Source of the DNA: RGIG3009 sp045648765
Lineage (GTDB): Bacteria > Bacillota > Clostridia > Oscillospirales > Acutalibacteraceae
DNA: 64,000 nt
Assembly: GCA_045648765.1 (NCBI GenBank)
Contig: JAZROQ010000041.1
Coordinates: 87,556-151,555 of the forward strand
Reading direction: 5' to 3'
The translations under genes and the position numbers were made by a program. Below, in pieces: positions 8,768 through 16,368 of this stretch (position 1 is the first letter of the stretch; every line of letters starts with the position of its first letter). The notes under the pieces were generated by a model, which saw only the letters and a program-made list of their open reading frames with translations, ran no database searches and had not been told where the DNA came from.

Positions 8768-9202
8768 ATGAACAACGATACCATTTGTTTGTTAAAAGAA
8801 TGTAATTCCGGTTGCAAAAACGCCACCAACAGCATGGAACAAGTGTTGCCTTTTTGTAAAGAGGACAGCACCATCAAAAAAATCATTGACAAATACAACG
8901 ATGAGCATATTGCCATTGGTGACGAATGTCATAAGCTACTAAACGAGCTGCAAAAAGATGAAAAAGACCCGCCTTCTATTGTAAAAGCATTTTCTTGGGT
9001 TTCCACCGAAATGAAACTGATGTTGGACAACGACACAAAAAAGATTGCGGGAATTATGTTTGACGGGTGCAGTATGGGAATTAAATCACTTAGCGGATAC
9101 CTCAATCAATATCCCGATGCTTCCGAAGAAAGCCGCCGCCTTACCAGAAAGTTAATTGACCTTGAAAAAGAATTTATGGATGACATGTTAAAACTAGTAT
9201 AA
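8768..9202 (+). CDS. Predicted four-helix-bundle protein, DUF2383/ferritin-like
   Basis: This 144-residue protein is mostly amphipathic helix and has no signal peptide. Its layout, with two long helices in the first half, an EMKLMLDNDTKKIA helix and a final helical pair, resembles DUF2383/PA2169-like four-helix bundles. Histidines and glutamates such as DEHIAIGDECH could bind metal, but a full ferritin motif is not evident. Cysteines at CLLKECNSGC are unusual. The start at ATG 8768 follows GAAAGGAT with an 8-base gap. It stands alone, divergent from the YfbR-like gene. Function is unknown. Confidence 0.7.
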   Translation: MNNDTICLLKECNSGCKNATNSMEQVLPFCKEDSTIKKIIDKYNDEHIAIGDECHKLLNELQKDEKDPPSIVKAFSWVSTEMKLMLDNDTKKIAGIMFDGCSMGIKSLSGYLNQYPDASEESRRLTRKLIDLEKEFMDDMLKLV

Positions 9203-9237
9203 AAAAAGCCGCCTGTACGGTCACAGGCGTCTTTTTT
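9202..9237. terminator. Bidirectional terminator
   Basis: CGCCTGT pairs with ACAGGCG around a six-base loop, flanked by an A-run and a T-run. It ends the DUF2383-like gene and trpS, which converge here. Confidence 0.8.
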
Positions 9238-9244
9238 GACTTGT

Positions 9245-10276
9245 TTAGAGGATAACATACCCTAACTTTTTCATTACTTTTTTCAGCGTTTTCCCGGCGA
9301 CGTAAGAGGCTTTTTGGGCACCGTCTTTCATCAGTTGTTCGAGTTGGGCTTTGTCTTTCATAAGTTCTGCAAAACGTGTTTGCAAGGGCTTTAATTCGGC
9401 TGCCACCGCTTCGCCGACAGCTGTTTTAAAATCACCGTAGCCTTTGCCGGTAAATTCGTCTTCGATAGCTTCTAACGTTTTTCCGGTAACGGCAGAATAA
9501 ATTTCCATCAAATTGTTGATGCCATCTTTGCCTTCGGCATAACGCACCTTGGCTTCGCTGTCGGTAACCGCACGGCGGAATTTGCGTAAAATGGTATCTT
9601 CATCATCTTTAAGAGAGATAAACGCATTTTGATTTTCATCGGATTTTGACATCTTTTTCTGCGGTTCTTGCAGCGAACAAACACGCGCACCGGTTTTCAT
9701 AATGTACGGTTCGGGAACGGTAAAGGTGTTGGGATGCAAATTGTTAAAACGAATCGCGATGTCCCTTGTCAGTTCGCAGTGTTGTTTTTGGTCTGCCCCC
9801 ACCGGCACATAGTTTGGTTGATACAGCAAAATATCAGCAGCCATCAAAACAGGATAGGTAAACAAACCGGCATTGATATTATCGGCATGTTTCGAAGATT
9901 TGTCTTTAAACTGCGTCATACGGGACAACTCACCAAACTGTGTGTGGCAAGAAAGCATCCAACTTAGTTGGGCGTGTTCCGGCACTTGGGATTGCACAAA
10001 TAAAAGTGATTTTTCCGGTTGCAAACCGATGGCCAACAACAAAGCAAACGTTTCGTTGATTTGTTGGCGCAATTTGGACGGTTCTTGCCGAACGGTAATG
10101 GCATGTAAATCTGCCACGGCATAAGCACATTCAAACGTATCTTGTAACTGCACCCAGTTGCGCAGTGCACCTAAATAGTTGCCCAACGTGGGAGTTCCCG
10201 TGGATTGAATGCAACTAAGTGCGCGCGGTTTTTGCTCCGGCACAGTGTTAACAGTCGTATTTGTTGTGGATTCCAT
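9245..10276 (-). CDS. trpS: Tryptophanyl-tRNA synthetase
   Basis: TrpRS charges tRNA-Trp. The 343-residue protein carries the signature STGTPTLGNYLGAL near residue 25, where TLGN replaces HIGH, the tryptophan-pocket region with MAADILLYQ, GADQKQHCELTRDIA, and the KMSKS motif as KKMSKSDEN near residue 212. Length matches the bacterial enzyme. ATG 10276 is preceded by AAGGAAC. A promoter lies at 10311-10340, and the short leader leaves no room for a T-box. Confidence 0.97.
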   Translation of the reverse strand: MESTTNTTVNTVPEQKPRALSCIQSTGTPTLGNYLGALRNWVQLQDTFECAYAVADLHAITVRQEPSKLRQQINETFALLLAIGLQPEKSLLFVQSQVPEHAQLSWMLSCHTQFGELSRMTQFKDKSSKHADNINAGLFTYPVLMAADILLYQPNYVPVGADQKQHCELTRDIAIRFNNLHPNTFTVPEPYIMKTGARVCSLQEPQKKMSKSDENQNAFISLKDDEDTILRKFRRAVTDSEAKVRYAEGKDGINNLMEIYSAVTGKTLEAIEDEFTGKGYGDFKTAVGEAVAAELKPLQTRFAELMKDKAQLEQLMKDGAQKASYVAGKTLKKVMKKLGYVIL

Positions 10277-10310
10277 AAAAATCAGGTTCCTTCCAAAAAA
10301 ACTTTTCTAT

Positions 10311-10340
10311 ATAGTACCACACTTTCATTGACTTTTGCAA
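10311..10340 (-). promoter_or_regulatory. Sigma-A-type promoter of trpS
   Basis: On the minus strand TTGCAA (plus 10335-10340) and TACTAT (plus 10311-10316) are separated by 18 bases. The -35 box lies inside the spacer of the gltX promoter on the other strand. Confidence 0.55.
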
Positions 10341-10356
10341 CCAAAACTTGTAAAAT
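10328..10356 (+). promoter_or_regulatory. Sigma-A-type promoter of gltX-glnS
   Basis: TTGACT at 10328-10333 and TAAAAT at 10351-10356 have a 17-base spacer and face the gltX gene, overlapping the divergent trpS promoter. Confidence 0.6.
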
Positions 10357-10389
10357 ATAGTATATGTGTGCTGTTTAGGAGGAATTTTG

Positions 10390-12039
10390 ATGTCGGCATT
10401 ACAAGAATTAGCAAATTTATTGTTCCCGGACGTTACTCACACCCCGGAGCAATATGAAGAAATATATCCCCCTCGCGGTTTAAAAGAAGGCGCTCGTGTA
10501 GTGCGTATTGCTCCTTCTCCCACCGGTTACTTGCATTTGGGTGTTTTATTCACCGCTACCATTAACTTTTTAACTGCACGAGCAACCGATGGTGTTTTTT
10601 ATTTCCGCTTGGAAGATACTGATAAAAAGCGCGAAGTGGATGGCGGCGCTGCCGATATTTTAGCAGGGCTTCAACAATATGGTGTGATAACGGATGAGGG
10701 ATACCGTTCCCCCACCGAAGAAGCCGGTGCATACGGTCCGTATCGTCAAAGTGACCGTGCCGTTATTTACCATACCTACGCCAAAGCATTGCTGTTGCAA
10801 GGCCTTGCCTATCCTTGCTTTTGCACACCCGACGAATTAAACGCCGTGCGTGAACAACAAGAAGGCAAAAAGTTACGCACCGGTTACTACGGAGAATATG
10901 CCTCTTGCCGTACTTTAACGCCCGAGCAAGCGCTTCAAAAAGTAAAAGCGGGTATCCCTTATGTCGTTCGGTTGCGCTCACCCGGCAGTGAAGAAAACCG
11001 CATTAAGTTTGACGATATGATTAAAGGCACCATTGAAATGCCGGAAAACGACCAAGATATTGTCTTGCTGAAAACCGATGGTATTCCCACCTACCACTTT
11101 GCTCATGCGGTGGACGACCATTTGATGCGCACTACTCACGTTATCCGTGGTGATGAATGGATTGCTTCGGTACCGATTCACTTGCAATTGTTCCGCTTAT
11201 TAGGCTTTAAACCGCCCAAATTTGCCCACGTTAGCCCGATCATGAAAGAAGATGAGGGTGGTAAACGCAAGCTTTCCAAGCGCAAAGATCCCGAAGCAGC
11301 CGTGCATTTTTACACCGAACAAGGGTATCCGCCTGAAAGCGTAATGGAATATCTACACACTGTTGCCAACAGCGATTACGAAGAATGGCGCCGCCAAAAT
11401 TCGGACAAGCCGCGCAGCGCCTTCCCCTTCAACTTGAAAAAGATGAGTGTTTCGGGTGCGTTGTTTGATTTAAACAAACTCAACGACGTCAGCAAAAATT
11501 GCATTGCTACCATGGATGCTCAAACGGTAACCGATGCAGCTATTGCTTGGTCAAAAGAGTTTGCACCCGCGTTGTATGACTTATTAACAAAAAATTTAGA
11601 GTTTTCAAAAGGTATCTTTTCTATCGACCGTGGCGGTGCCAAGCCCCGCAAAGATTTGGCAAAATGGAATGATATTCCGGAATATGTGGAGTATTTTTTC
11701 CACACTCCCACAAGCTATCCGTGGCCGGAAAATGTGCAACCATCCGATATCGCTGCCATTCTCACCGCTTATGAGAACGTATACGATGCAAGTCACGACA
11801 AACAAACGTGGTTTGACACGTTAAAAAGCATCTGCCCTGCCCTTGGTTTTTGCCCGGATGTGAAAGAATATAAGAAACAACCGGAAAACTATAAAGGCCA
11901 TGTAGGTGATGTCAGCACAGTGATTCGTGTGGCAATCACCGGCCGTCGCAACACCCCGGATTTGTGTGGCATTATGTCGCTTTTAGGGAAAGAGACCGTT
12001 AACGAGCGTTTGAATGCTGCTAAAGCTTCTTTGAAATAA
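10390..12039 (+). CDS. gltX: Glutamyl-tRNA synthetase (long clostridial type)
   Basis: GluRS attaches glutamate to tRNA-Glu. The 549-residue protein shows the HIGH region as SPTGYLHLGVLFTATI near residue 40, FRLEDTDKKRE, a GDEWIAS motif and the KMSKS equivalent KLSKRKDPEAA near residue 299. It is more divergent and longer than the usual 480-500 residue bacterial GluRS, with VLFTA where GGART is common. The start at ATG 10390 follows AGGAGG with a short gap. It is co-transcribed with glnS 17 bases downstream, which suggests a discriminating enzyme that need not mischarge tRNA-Gln. Confidence 0.92.
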   Translation: MSALQELANLLFPDVTHTPEQYEEIYPPRGLKEGARVVRIAPSPTGYLHLGVLFTATINFLTARATDGVFYFRLEDTDKKREVDGGAADILAGLQQYGVITDEGYRSPTEEAGAYGPYRQSDRAVIYHTYAKALLLQGLAYPCFCTPDELNAVREQQEGKKLRTGYYGEYASCRTLTPEQALQKVKAGIPYVVRLRSPGSEENRIKFDDMIKGTIEMPENDQDIVLLKTDGIPTYHFAHAVDDHLMRTTHVIRGDEWIASVPIHLQLFRLLGFKPPKFAHVSPIMKEDEGGKRKLSKRKDPEAAVHFYTEQGYPPESVMEYLHTVANSDYEEWRRQNSDKPRSAFPFNLKKMSVSGALFDLNKLNDVSKNCIATMDAQTVTDAAIAWSKEFAPALYDLLTKNLEFSKGIFSIDRGGAKPRKDLAKWNDIPEYVEYFFHTPTSYPWPENVQPSDIAAILTAYENVYDASHDKQTWFDTLKSICPALGFCPDVKEYKKQPENYKGHVGDVSTVIRVAITGRRNTPDLCGIMSLLGKETVNERLNAAKASLK

Positions 12040-12056
12040 TTAGGAGGATTTTTCAT

Positions 12057-13736
12057 ATGTCAGAAGAACAAATTGTTGTAGCAGGTGGGAATTTTATCCA
12101 CGATATTATTGACGAGGAGTTACTCCCCGAAGGACGTTGCTTTGGCAAACAAGTTCACACGCGTTTCCCGCCGGAACCGAACGGTTATTTGCACATCGGT
12201 CACGCCAAAGCCATTTGCATTGATTTTGGTACAGCTGAAAAGTATGGCGGTATCTGTAACTTGCGTATGGACGATACCAACCCCACCAAAGAAGATGTCG
12301 AATATGTTGATGCGATTCAAGAAGACATTCATTGGTTGGGTTACGATTGGGATGACCGCTTTTATTTTGCTTCGGACTATTTTGAAACCATGTACGATAT
12401 TGCGGTTTCTCTTATCAAAAAAGGGCTTGCTTACGTTTGTGAATTAACCCCCGATCAAATGCGTGAAAACCGTGGAGATGTCACCCATCCCGCTGTCAGC
12501 CCTTATCGTGACCGTCCCGTTGAAGAAAGTTTAGATTTATTTTCACGGATGCGTGCCGGTGAATTTGAAGACGGTGCCATGACGTTGCGTGCCAAAATTG
12601 ATCTTGCCAGTGGCAACTTCAATATGCGCGATCCTGTCATTTATCGTATTAATCATTCGCACCACCATCGTCAAGGTGATAAATGGTGCATTTATCCCAT
12701 GTATGACTTTGCTCATCCGTTGGAAGATGCAATTGAAGGTATCACCCATTCTCTTTGTTCGTTGGAATTTGAAGACCACCGCCCGCTGTATAACTGGGTG
12801 GTCGAACACGCCGATTTGGAAGGACAACCCCGCCAAATTGAGTTTGCTCGACTGAATATCAACTATACCGTTATGTCTAAGCGAAAATTGCGTCGCTTGG
12901 TGGAAGACGGCTATGTTTCCGGTTGGGATGATCCGCGCATGCCCACTTTGCGCGGTTTGCGCCGCCGTGGTTACACTCCCGCTTCGGTACGTAATTTTAT
13001 CGAACGTGTTGGTGTTGCCAAAGTTCCCAGCATGGTAGAAATTGCGTTGTTGGAACATTGTTTACGTGAAGATTTGAACGAAAACGCCACACGCGCCATG
13101 GCTGTTTTGCACCCTGTAAAACTTACCATTACCAATTACCCCGAAGATCAAAGCGAAATCTTCGACGTGGAAAACCACCCCTCCTACCCCGAGCGCGGTA
13201 CACACACTGTATCGTTTTCACGTAATTTGTGGGTAGAGCGCGATGACTTTATGGAAGAACCCGTCAAAGGTTATTTCCGCTTGTTCCCAGGCAACGAAGT
13301 ACGTTTGAAATCCGCCTACGTGGTGCGCTGCACCGGTTGCGTGAAAGATGAAAACGGCAACGTGGTAGAAATCACCGCCACCTATGATCCGCAAACCAAG
13401 GGCGGCACAACGCCCGACGGCAGAAAAGTAAAAGGCACCATTCATTGGGTAGACGCCGCTACCGCCAAAACAGCCGAAGTGCGGCTGTATTCTTCCCTTT
13501 TCTTGGATGCCGAACCGGAAGCCGGTGACAACGATTATTTGGACGTTCTCAATCGCGATTCTTTGGAAACGTTGACCGACTGTAAAGTCGAAGCAGGAAT
13601 TTTGCCTGCCAACGATGCCACCTCGTTCCAATTTATGCGCCTTGGCTACTTCTGCATTGATAATGTAGACAGCACCGATGAACATCCCGTTTTCAACCGT
13701 TCTGTATCTCTCAAAGATAGTTTTAACAAAAAATAA
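12057..13736 (+). CDS. glnS: Glutaminyl-tRNA synthetase
   Basis: GlnRS charges tRNA-Gln directly with glutamine, bypassing the transamidation route. The 559-residue protein has the motif PEPNGYLHIGHAKAI at about residue 40, DDTNPTKE, the family segment HHHRQGDKWCIYPMYDFAHP, the KMSKS equivalent VMSKRKLRRLVE and two C-terminal beta-barrel anticodon-binding domains. An AGGAGG site precedes ATG 12057. GlnRS is typical of gamma-proteobacteria and eukaryotes and sporadic in Firmicutes, so an ancient transfer into Clostridia is likely. A strong terminator follows. Confidence 0.97.
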   Translation: MSEEQIVVAGGNFIHDIIDEELLPEGRCFGKQVHTRFPPEPNGYLHIGHAKAICIDFGTAEKYGGICNLRMDDTNPTKEDVEYVDAIQEDIHWLGYDWDDRFYFASDYFETMYDIAVSLIKKGLAYVCELTPDQMRENRGDVTHPAVSPYRDRPVEESLDLFSRMRAGEFEDGAMTLRAKIDLASGNFNMRDPVIYRINHSHHHRQGDKWCIYPMYDFAHPLEDAIEGITHSLCSLEFEDHRPLYNWVVEHADLEGQPRQIEFARLNINYTVMSKRKLRRLVEDGYVSGWDDPRMPTLRGLRRRGYTPASVRNFIERVGVAKVPSMVEIALLEHCLREDLNENATRAMAVLHPVKLTITNYPEDQSEIFDVENHPSYPERGTHTVSFSRNLWVERDDFMEEPVKGYFRLFPGNEVRLKSAYVVRCTGCVKDENGNVVEITATYDPQTKGGTTPDGRKVKGTIHWVDAATAKTAEVRLYSSLFLDAEPEAGDNDYLDVLNRDSLETLTDCKVEAGILPANDATSFQFMRLGYFCIDNVDSTDEHPVFNRSVSLKDSFNKK

Positions 13737-13745
13737 AAGCATTAG

Positions 13746-13786
13746 AAAAAGCGTTACCGATTGAATTAATCGGTAACGCTTTTTTT
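13746..13786. terminator. Bidirectional terminator after glnS
   Basis: A 15-base stem starting GCGTTACCGATT is flanked by an A-run and seven T. It stops glnS on plus and the YesL-like gene on minus. Confidence 0.85.
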
Positions 13787-13788
13787 AA

Positions 13789-14715
13789 TCAGATGGTATC
13801 GTCATCATCGTTTTGTTCAGATGCGGAATAACGTTTTACTTCGCGCAATTCTTCTGTGCTATATTGTTTGGGAATGACTGGTTTTTCCTGTGTGCCTCTA
13901 TCTTCAAATACAGGTTCTTCCAAATTTTGTGTGCCATCTTCCAAATTCAAATCACGGCGTTTTTCGATATCCTCATCCGGATGTTCGTTGTAATAGGGGT
14001 CAATGATGTGCTTTTTGATAAGCGGAAAAACATTGAACTGAATAAGAAAAGACCGAAATGCCGGAAAGAAAAACACATAAGCCACAATCAAAAGTCCTGC
14101 TGACAACACGCCAAACGCCAAAAACACAAGAATTGCCAAAGCATAAATAAGACCTAACGATACAGAAAGTATCAGATTTTGCTTAAAACCGGCAATGCTG
14201 AGCAGAATACTGTTTTTCCAAATTTGTTTTACAGAAAGTTTAAACGTAATTACTTGAATGTACAAGTAATACCGAATTTGCAAAAAGGAAATGGCAATAA
14301 ACAAAGAAACAGCAAAAAACAATAACGCACCAATAGAAACCGTTTCTCCCATCATTAAACCGTTCCATGCATAGACTAAATCAAAGCCTAAAAGCGCACA
14401 AATAAGCAATTCTTCAATACCGATAATTAAAGCTTGTTTAGCGTTTTTCTTTACCGTGTCCCAAAAATCCGACGGCAAAAATACGTGCTTTTGCTGAACG
14501 TAGTTTCGAGTAACAAAAGTGAGACCCGCTTGTGCCAAACCATGAGTAACTACAGGTAATGAAAGTAGCACATACAGTAAATTGGCAAGTACTAATTTCC
14601 AAATTTTACGCGCATACAATTCCCAAAACAGAAAAAAACGTTTTTTCTGCGGCGCATTTTTAGACACACCCGGTCCCGGTTTGGAAGTATCCAAAAAACT
14701 AAACATACCTGCCAT
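13789..14715 (-). CDS. YesL-like (DUF624) membrane protein
   Basis: The 308-residue protein has an aromatic, basic N-terminal region (KKRFFLFWELYARKIWKLVLANLLYVLLSLPVV) followed by about five hydrophobic segments, as in the DUF624/YesL family of unknown function. After the last membrane segment, at about residue 225, comes a long charged cytoplasmic tail of about 80 residues rich in Glu, Asp and Arg, which is longer than in simple YesL proteins. ATG 14715 follows AAAAGGAGTG; upstream GTG 14727 overlaps that site. It lies 21 bases downstream of the SpoIIM-like gene and probably shares its transcript. Confidence 0.75.
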   Translation of the reverse strand: MAGMFSFLDTSKPGPGVSKNAPQKKRFFLFWELYARKIWKLVLANLLYVLLSLPVVTHGLAQAGLTFVTRNYVQQKHVFLPSDFWDTVKKNAKQALIIGIEELLICALLGFDLVYAWNGLMMGETVSIGALLFFAVSLFIAISFLQIRYYLYIQVITFKLSVKQIWKNSILLSIAGFKQNLILSVSLGLIYALAILVFLAFGVLSAGLLIVAYVFFFPAFRSFLIQFNVFPLIKKHIIDPYYNEHPDEDIEKRRDLNLEDGTQNLEEPVFEDRGTQEKPVIPKQYSTEELREVKRYSASEQNDDDDTI

Positions 14716-14736
14716 AAAAGAACACACTCCTTTTAA

Positions 14737-15333
14737 TTATCCACCTAAAACAAGGCGTAAAACAACTTCCCAAACACCTGCTATCCCAACAGGAAGCAAA
14801 AATACTAAAAACCGAACACAGTAAAGTTTGAACACTTGCCAAAGCCCCCCACAGCGGGAAGAATGCGGCAGTAGTTGAGCAGCCAACAAAGCCGACATAT
14901 GCAAACTTTCCGAACTTGCCATTAGGATAACAACCATTTCTATTGCGGCAACAGGTAAAATCACTACCAATAAAAGCAACCAACCATTTGCACCGGATTG
15001 CGCATAATGCGCTTGATAAAGCCCCACTCCGACTCCCCAAAGTATGGGAAGCAATAAAGCACACGGTGCTCCGCACACAGATAATCCGCTGATAAACAAT
15101 AGCGCAAGTAAACAAAAAGACGGAAAACAAACCGATAACCAAGCCGAAAAAGCAGAGCCAATCGTTGGCTCAATCACCTCAAAAGCGAGCAAGGATAGCC
15201 AATCGGCAGAAAAAGTTTTTATAGGTGTGTACAAAAAGAGCCCACTTATACAGCCGCATAGCGGCAACAACAAAAACAACAGCAACCGACGATTTTGGAT
15301 AAAAAAACGCTTGATAGAGTTTGTCCGTTTCAC
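14737..15333 (-). CDS. SpoIIM-like sporulation membrane protein
   Basis: This 198-residue, strongly hydrophobic protein has about five membrane segments and matches the SpoIIM/DUF95 pattern, notably ISGLSVCGAPCALLLPILWGVGVGL and a later LPVAAIEMVVILMAS segment. In Bacillus SpoIIM is part of the DMP peptidoglycan machine that drives engulfment. GTG 15333 is chosen because CGGAGGTGG sits 7 bases upstream. A sequence fitting the mother-cell sigma-E promoter (15352-15381) lies immediately upstream, which supports the assignment. Sequence similarity is modest and a search is needed to confirm it. Confidence 0.6.
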   Translation of the reverse strand: MKRTNSIKRFFIQNRRLLLFLLLPLCGCISGLFLYTPIKTFSADWLSLLAFEVIEPTIGSAFSAWLSVCFPSFCLLALLFISGLSVCGAPCALLLPILWGVGVGLYQAHYAQSGANGWLLLLVVILPVAAIEMVVILMASSESLHMSALLAAQLLPHSSRCGGLWQVFKLYCVRFLVFLLPVGIAGVWEVVLRLVLGG

Positions 15334-15351
15334 AAAGCCACCTCCGTTTGC

Positions 15352-15381
15352 ACTATATGCCATGTACAAACGGAATATGAT
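15352..15381 (-). promoter_or_regulatory. Sigma-E-like promoter of the SpoIIM-like gene
   Basis: On the minus strand ATCATATT (plus 15374-15381) and CATATAGT (plus 15352-15359) are 14 bases apart, close to the sigma-E pattern of an ATA-type -35 and CATACAnT -10. The leader to the GTG would be very short. Confidence 0.5.
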
Positions 15382-15410
15382 AAAAAAGCGGGACGGAAAT
15401 TTCCGTCCCG
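15382..15410 (-). terminator. Terminator of the YrzE-like gene
   Basis: A perfect 22-base palindrome at 15389-15410 with arm CGGGACGGAAA is followed on the minus strand by a run of six T. Confidence 0.85.
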
Positions 15411-15417
15411 TTCGGAT

Positions 15418-15813
15418 TTACTTGTGTTTAAAATTAACCCCCAGCACGCCACCAACAGCACCTAAAATAACGGCAAGAACTGCTTTGACAAAAAACAGCT
15501 TACCATCAAAATCTTGTAAAAAGGCAACGGCAATCAAGGCAGTTAACAATAAAAACAAAAAACCGGTACCCAGTCCATACAGGAATCCGCGTTCTTTGGC
15601 ATACCGTGCCGAAGAAAAGCCGCCCACCAAAGACGACAAGGCAAGAATGCTGAGTGAAGTTGGTGTTGCCGCAGTAGCAGGAAAAACACCTGCCGTAAAC
15701 AGCAACGCCGCCAAAGACAGAAAAACAACGCAAGACAATACATCTGCGCCAACCCCCAGCATAAGAGGTTTAAAAATCTTCTCAAAAACCGTTGTTTCTT
15801 TTCGAGCTTTCAT
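15418..15813 (-). CDS. TIGR04086/YrzE-family membrane protein
   Basis: The 131-residue protein has four hydrophobic segments and a cytoplasmic start MKARKE. The GGFSSARYAKERGFLYGLGTG block between segments 2 and 3 is typical of the TIGR04086 (YrzE) family, whose function is unknown. In Bacilli and Clostridia it lies next to yajC, tgt and queA, as here. ATG 15813 follows a near-perfect GGAGGAG site. That site can pair with an upstream ACTCCTTCGCA segment (hairpin at 15818-15864), so translation may be controlled. Confidence 0.8.
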   Translation of the reverse strand: MKARKETTVFEKIFKPLMLGVGADVLSCVVFLSLAALLFTAGVFPATAATPTSLSILALSSLVGGFSSARYAKERGFLYGLGTGFLFLLLTALIAVAFLQDFDGKLFFVKAVLAVILGAVGGVLGVNFKHK

Positions 15814-15817
15814 AATT

Positions 15818-15864
15818 ACTCCTCCGCAAAATTTCAGTTGTTACAACCTATTCTGCGAAGGAGT
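15818..15864 (-). promoter_or_regulatory. Hairpin that hides the ribosome binding site of the YrzE-like gene
   Basis: In the minus-strand RNA, 15854-15864 pairs with 15818-15828 over 11 base pairs with one G-U wobble. The downstream arm contains the GGAGGAG site of the next gene. The loop holds a small inner GTTG-TAA-CAAC hairpin. Confidence 0.55.
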
Positions 15865-15891
15865 AAAATAGTACTTTTTTGCTTTTACGAA

Positions 15892-16269
15892 TTAGATATC
15901 GTCGTCATCATCATCGTCGGCAGCATCATGCACAGTGTTGCAAGATTGCATCGCCCATTTTTTGATAACCATTTTGTTGCGATCTGCGCCGGTTTCAATG
16001 GTGAATTCGTCTTCTTTGATATTCACAATACGACCGCAAATACCACCGATAGTGGTGATTTCATCACCCACGCGAACGCTCTCACGCATTTTTTGTTCTT
16101 CTTTTTGTTTTTTCTTTTGCGGACGAATCATGAGGAAATACATCACAACAAACATAAGTCCCAACATGATAAGCGGCATAAACGCGCTTAAACCACCCGC
16201 TTGTGTTGCGGCATCACCTTGCGCGCCGGTTGCAGCAGCTGTTGCTGACAAAGAAATAAATTTAACCAT
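15892..16269 (-). CDS. yajC: Preprotein translocase subunit YajC
   Basis: YajC is the small accessory membrane protein of the SecDF-YajC complex. The 125-residue product has one membrane helix (MPLIMLGLMFVVMYFLMI), then RPQKKKQKEEQKMRESVRVGDEI and TTIGGICGRI, all characteristic. It ends with a run of Asp (residues about 117-124), a longer acidic tail than normal and encoded by a near-repeat of GAT/GAC codons. AGGAGG precedes ATG 16269. It has its own promoter (16302-16330) although it follows queA-tgt in the same direction. Confidence 0.93.
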   Translation of the reverse strand: MVKFISLSATAAATGAQGDAATQAGGLSAFMPLIMLGLMFVVMYFLMIRPQKKKQKEEQKMRESVRVGDEITTIGGICGRIVNIKEDEFTIETGADRNKMVIKKWAMQSCNTVHDAADDDDDDDI

Positions 16270-16301
16270 GGTAATTACCTCCTAAATACCTATTACCTAT
16301 A

Positions 16302-16330
16302 AGTATACCTAATTTTAAGTGAAATGGCAA
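16302..16330 (-). promoter_or_regulatory. Sigma-A-type promoter of yajC
   Basis: On the minus strand TTGCCA (plus 16325-16330) and TATACT (plus 16302-16307) have a 17-base spacer. Confidence 0.6.
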
Positions 16331-16368
16331 TAGTAAAATATAAAACAATATAATTTGTTTACAATTCA

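Noticed and set aside
8659..8916. Longer N-terminus for the YfbR-like protein
   Set aside because: The extra codons cover a sigma-A promoter and the DUF2383-like gene; the ribosome binding site fits only ATG 8658.
10277..10389. T-box leaders for trpS, tyrS or gltX
   Set aside because: The leaders are far too short for a T-box, and no NCCA-binding bulge or antiterminator sequence was seen.
12543..13058. Open frame of 171 codons on the minus strand
   Set aside because: It is antisense to glnS, whose coding motifs run through the same bases.
15892..15925. Microsatellite-type repeat unrelated to coding
   Set aside because: The GAT/GAC run is in frame and encodes the acidic tail of YajC.
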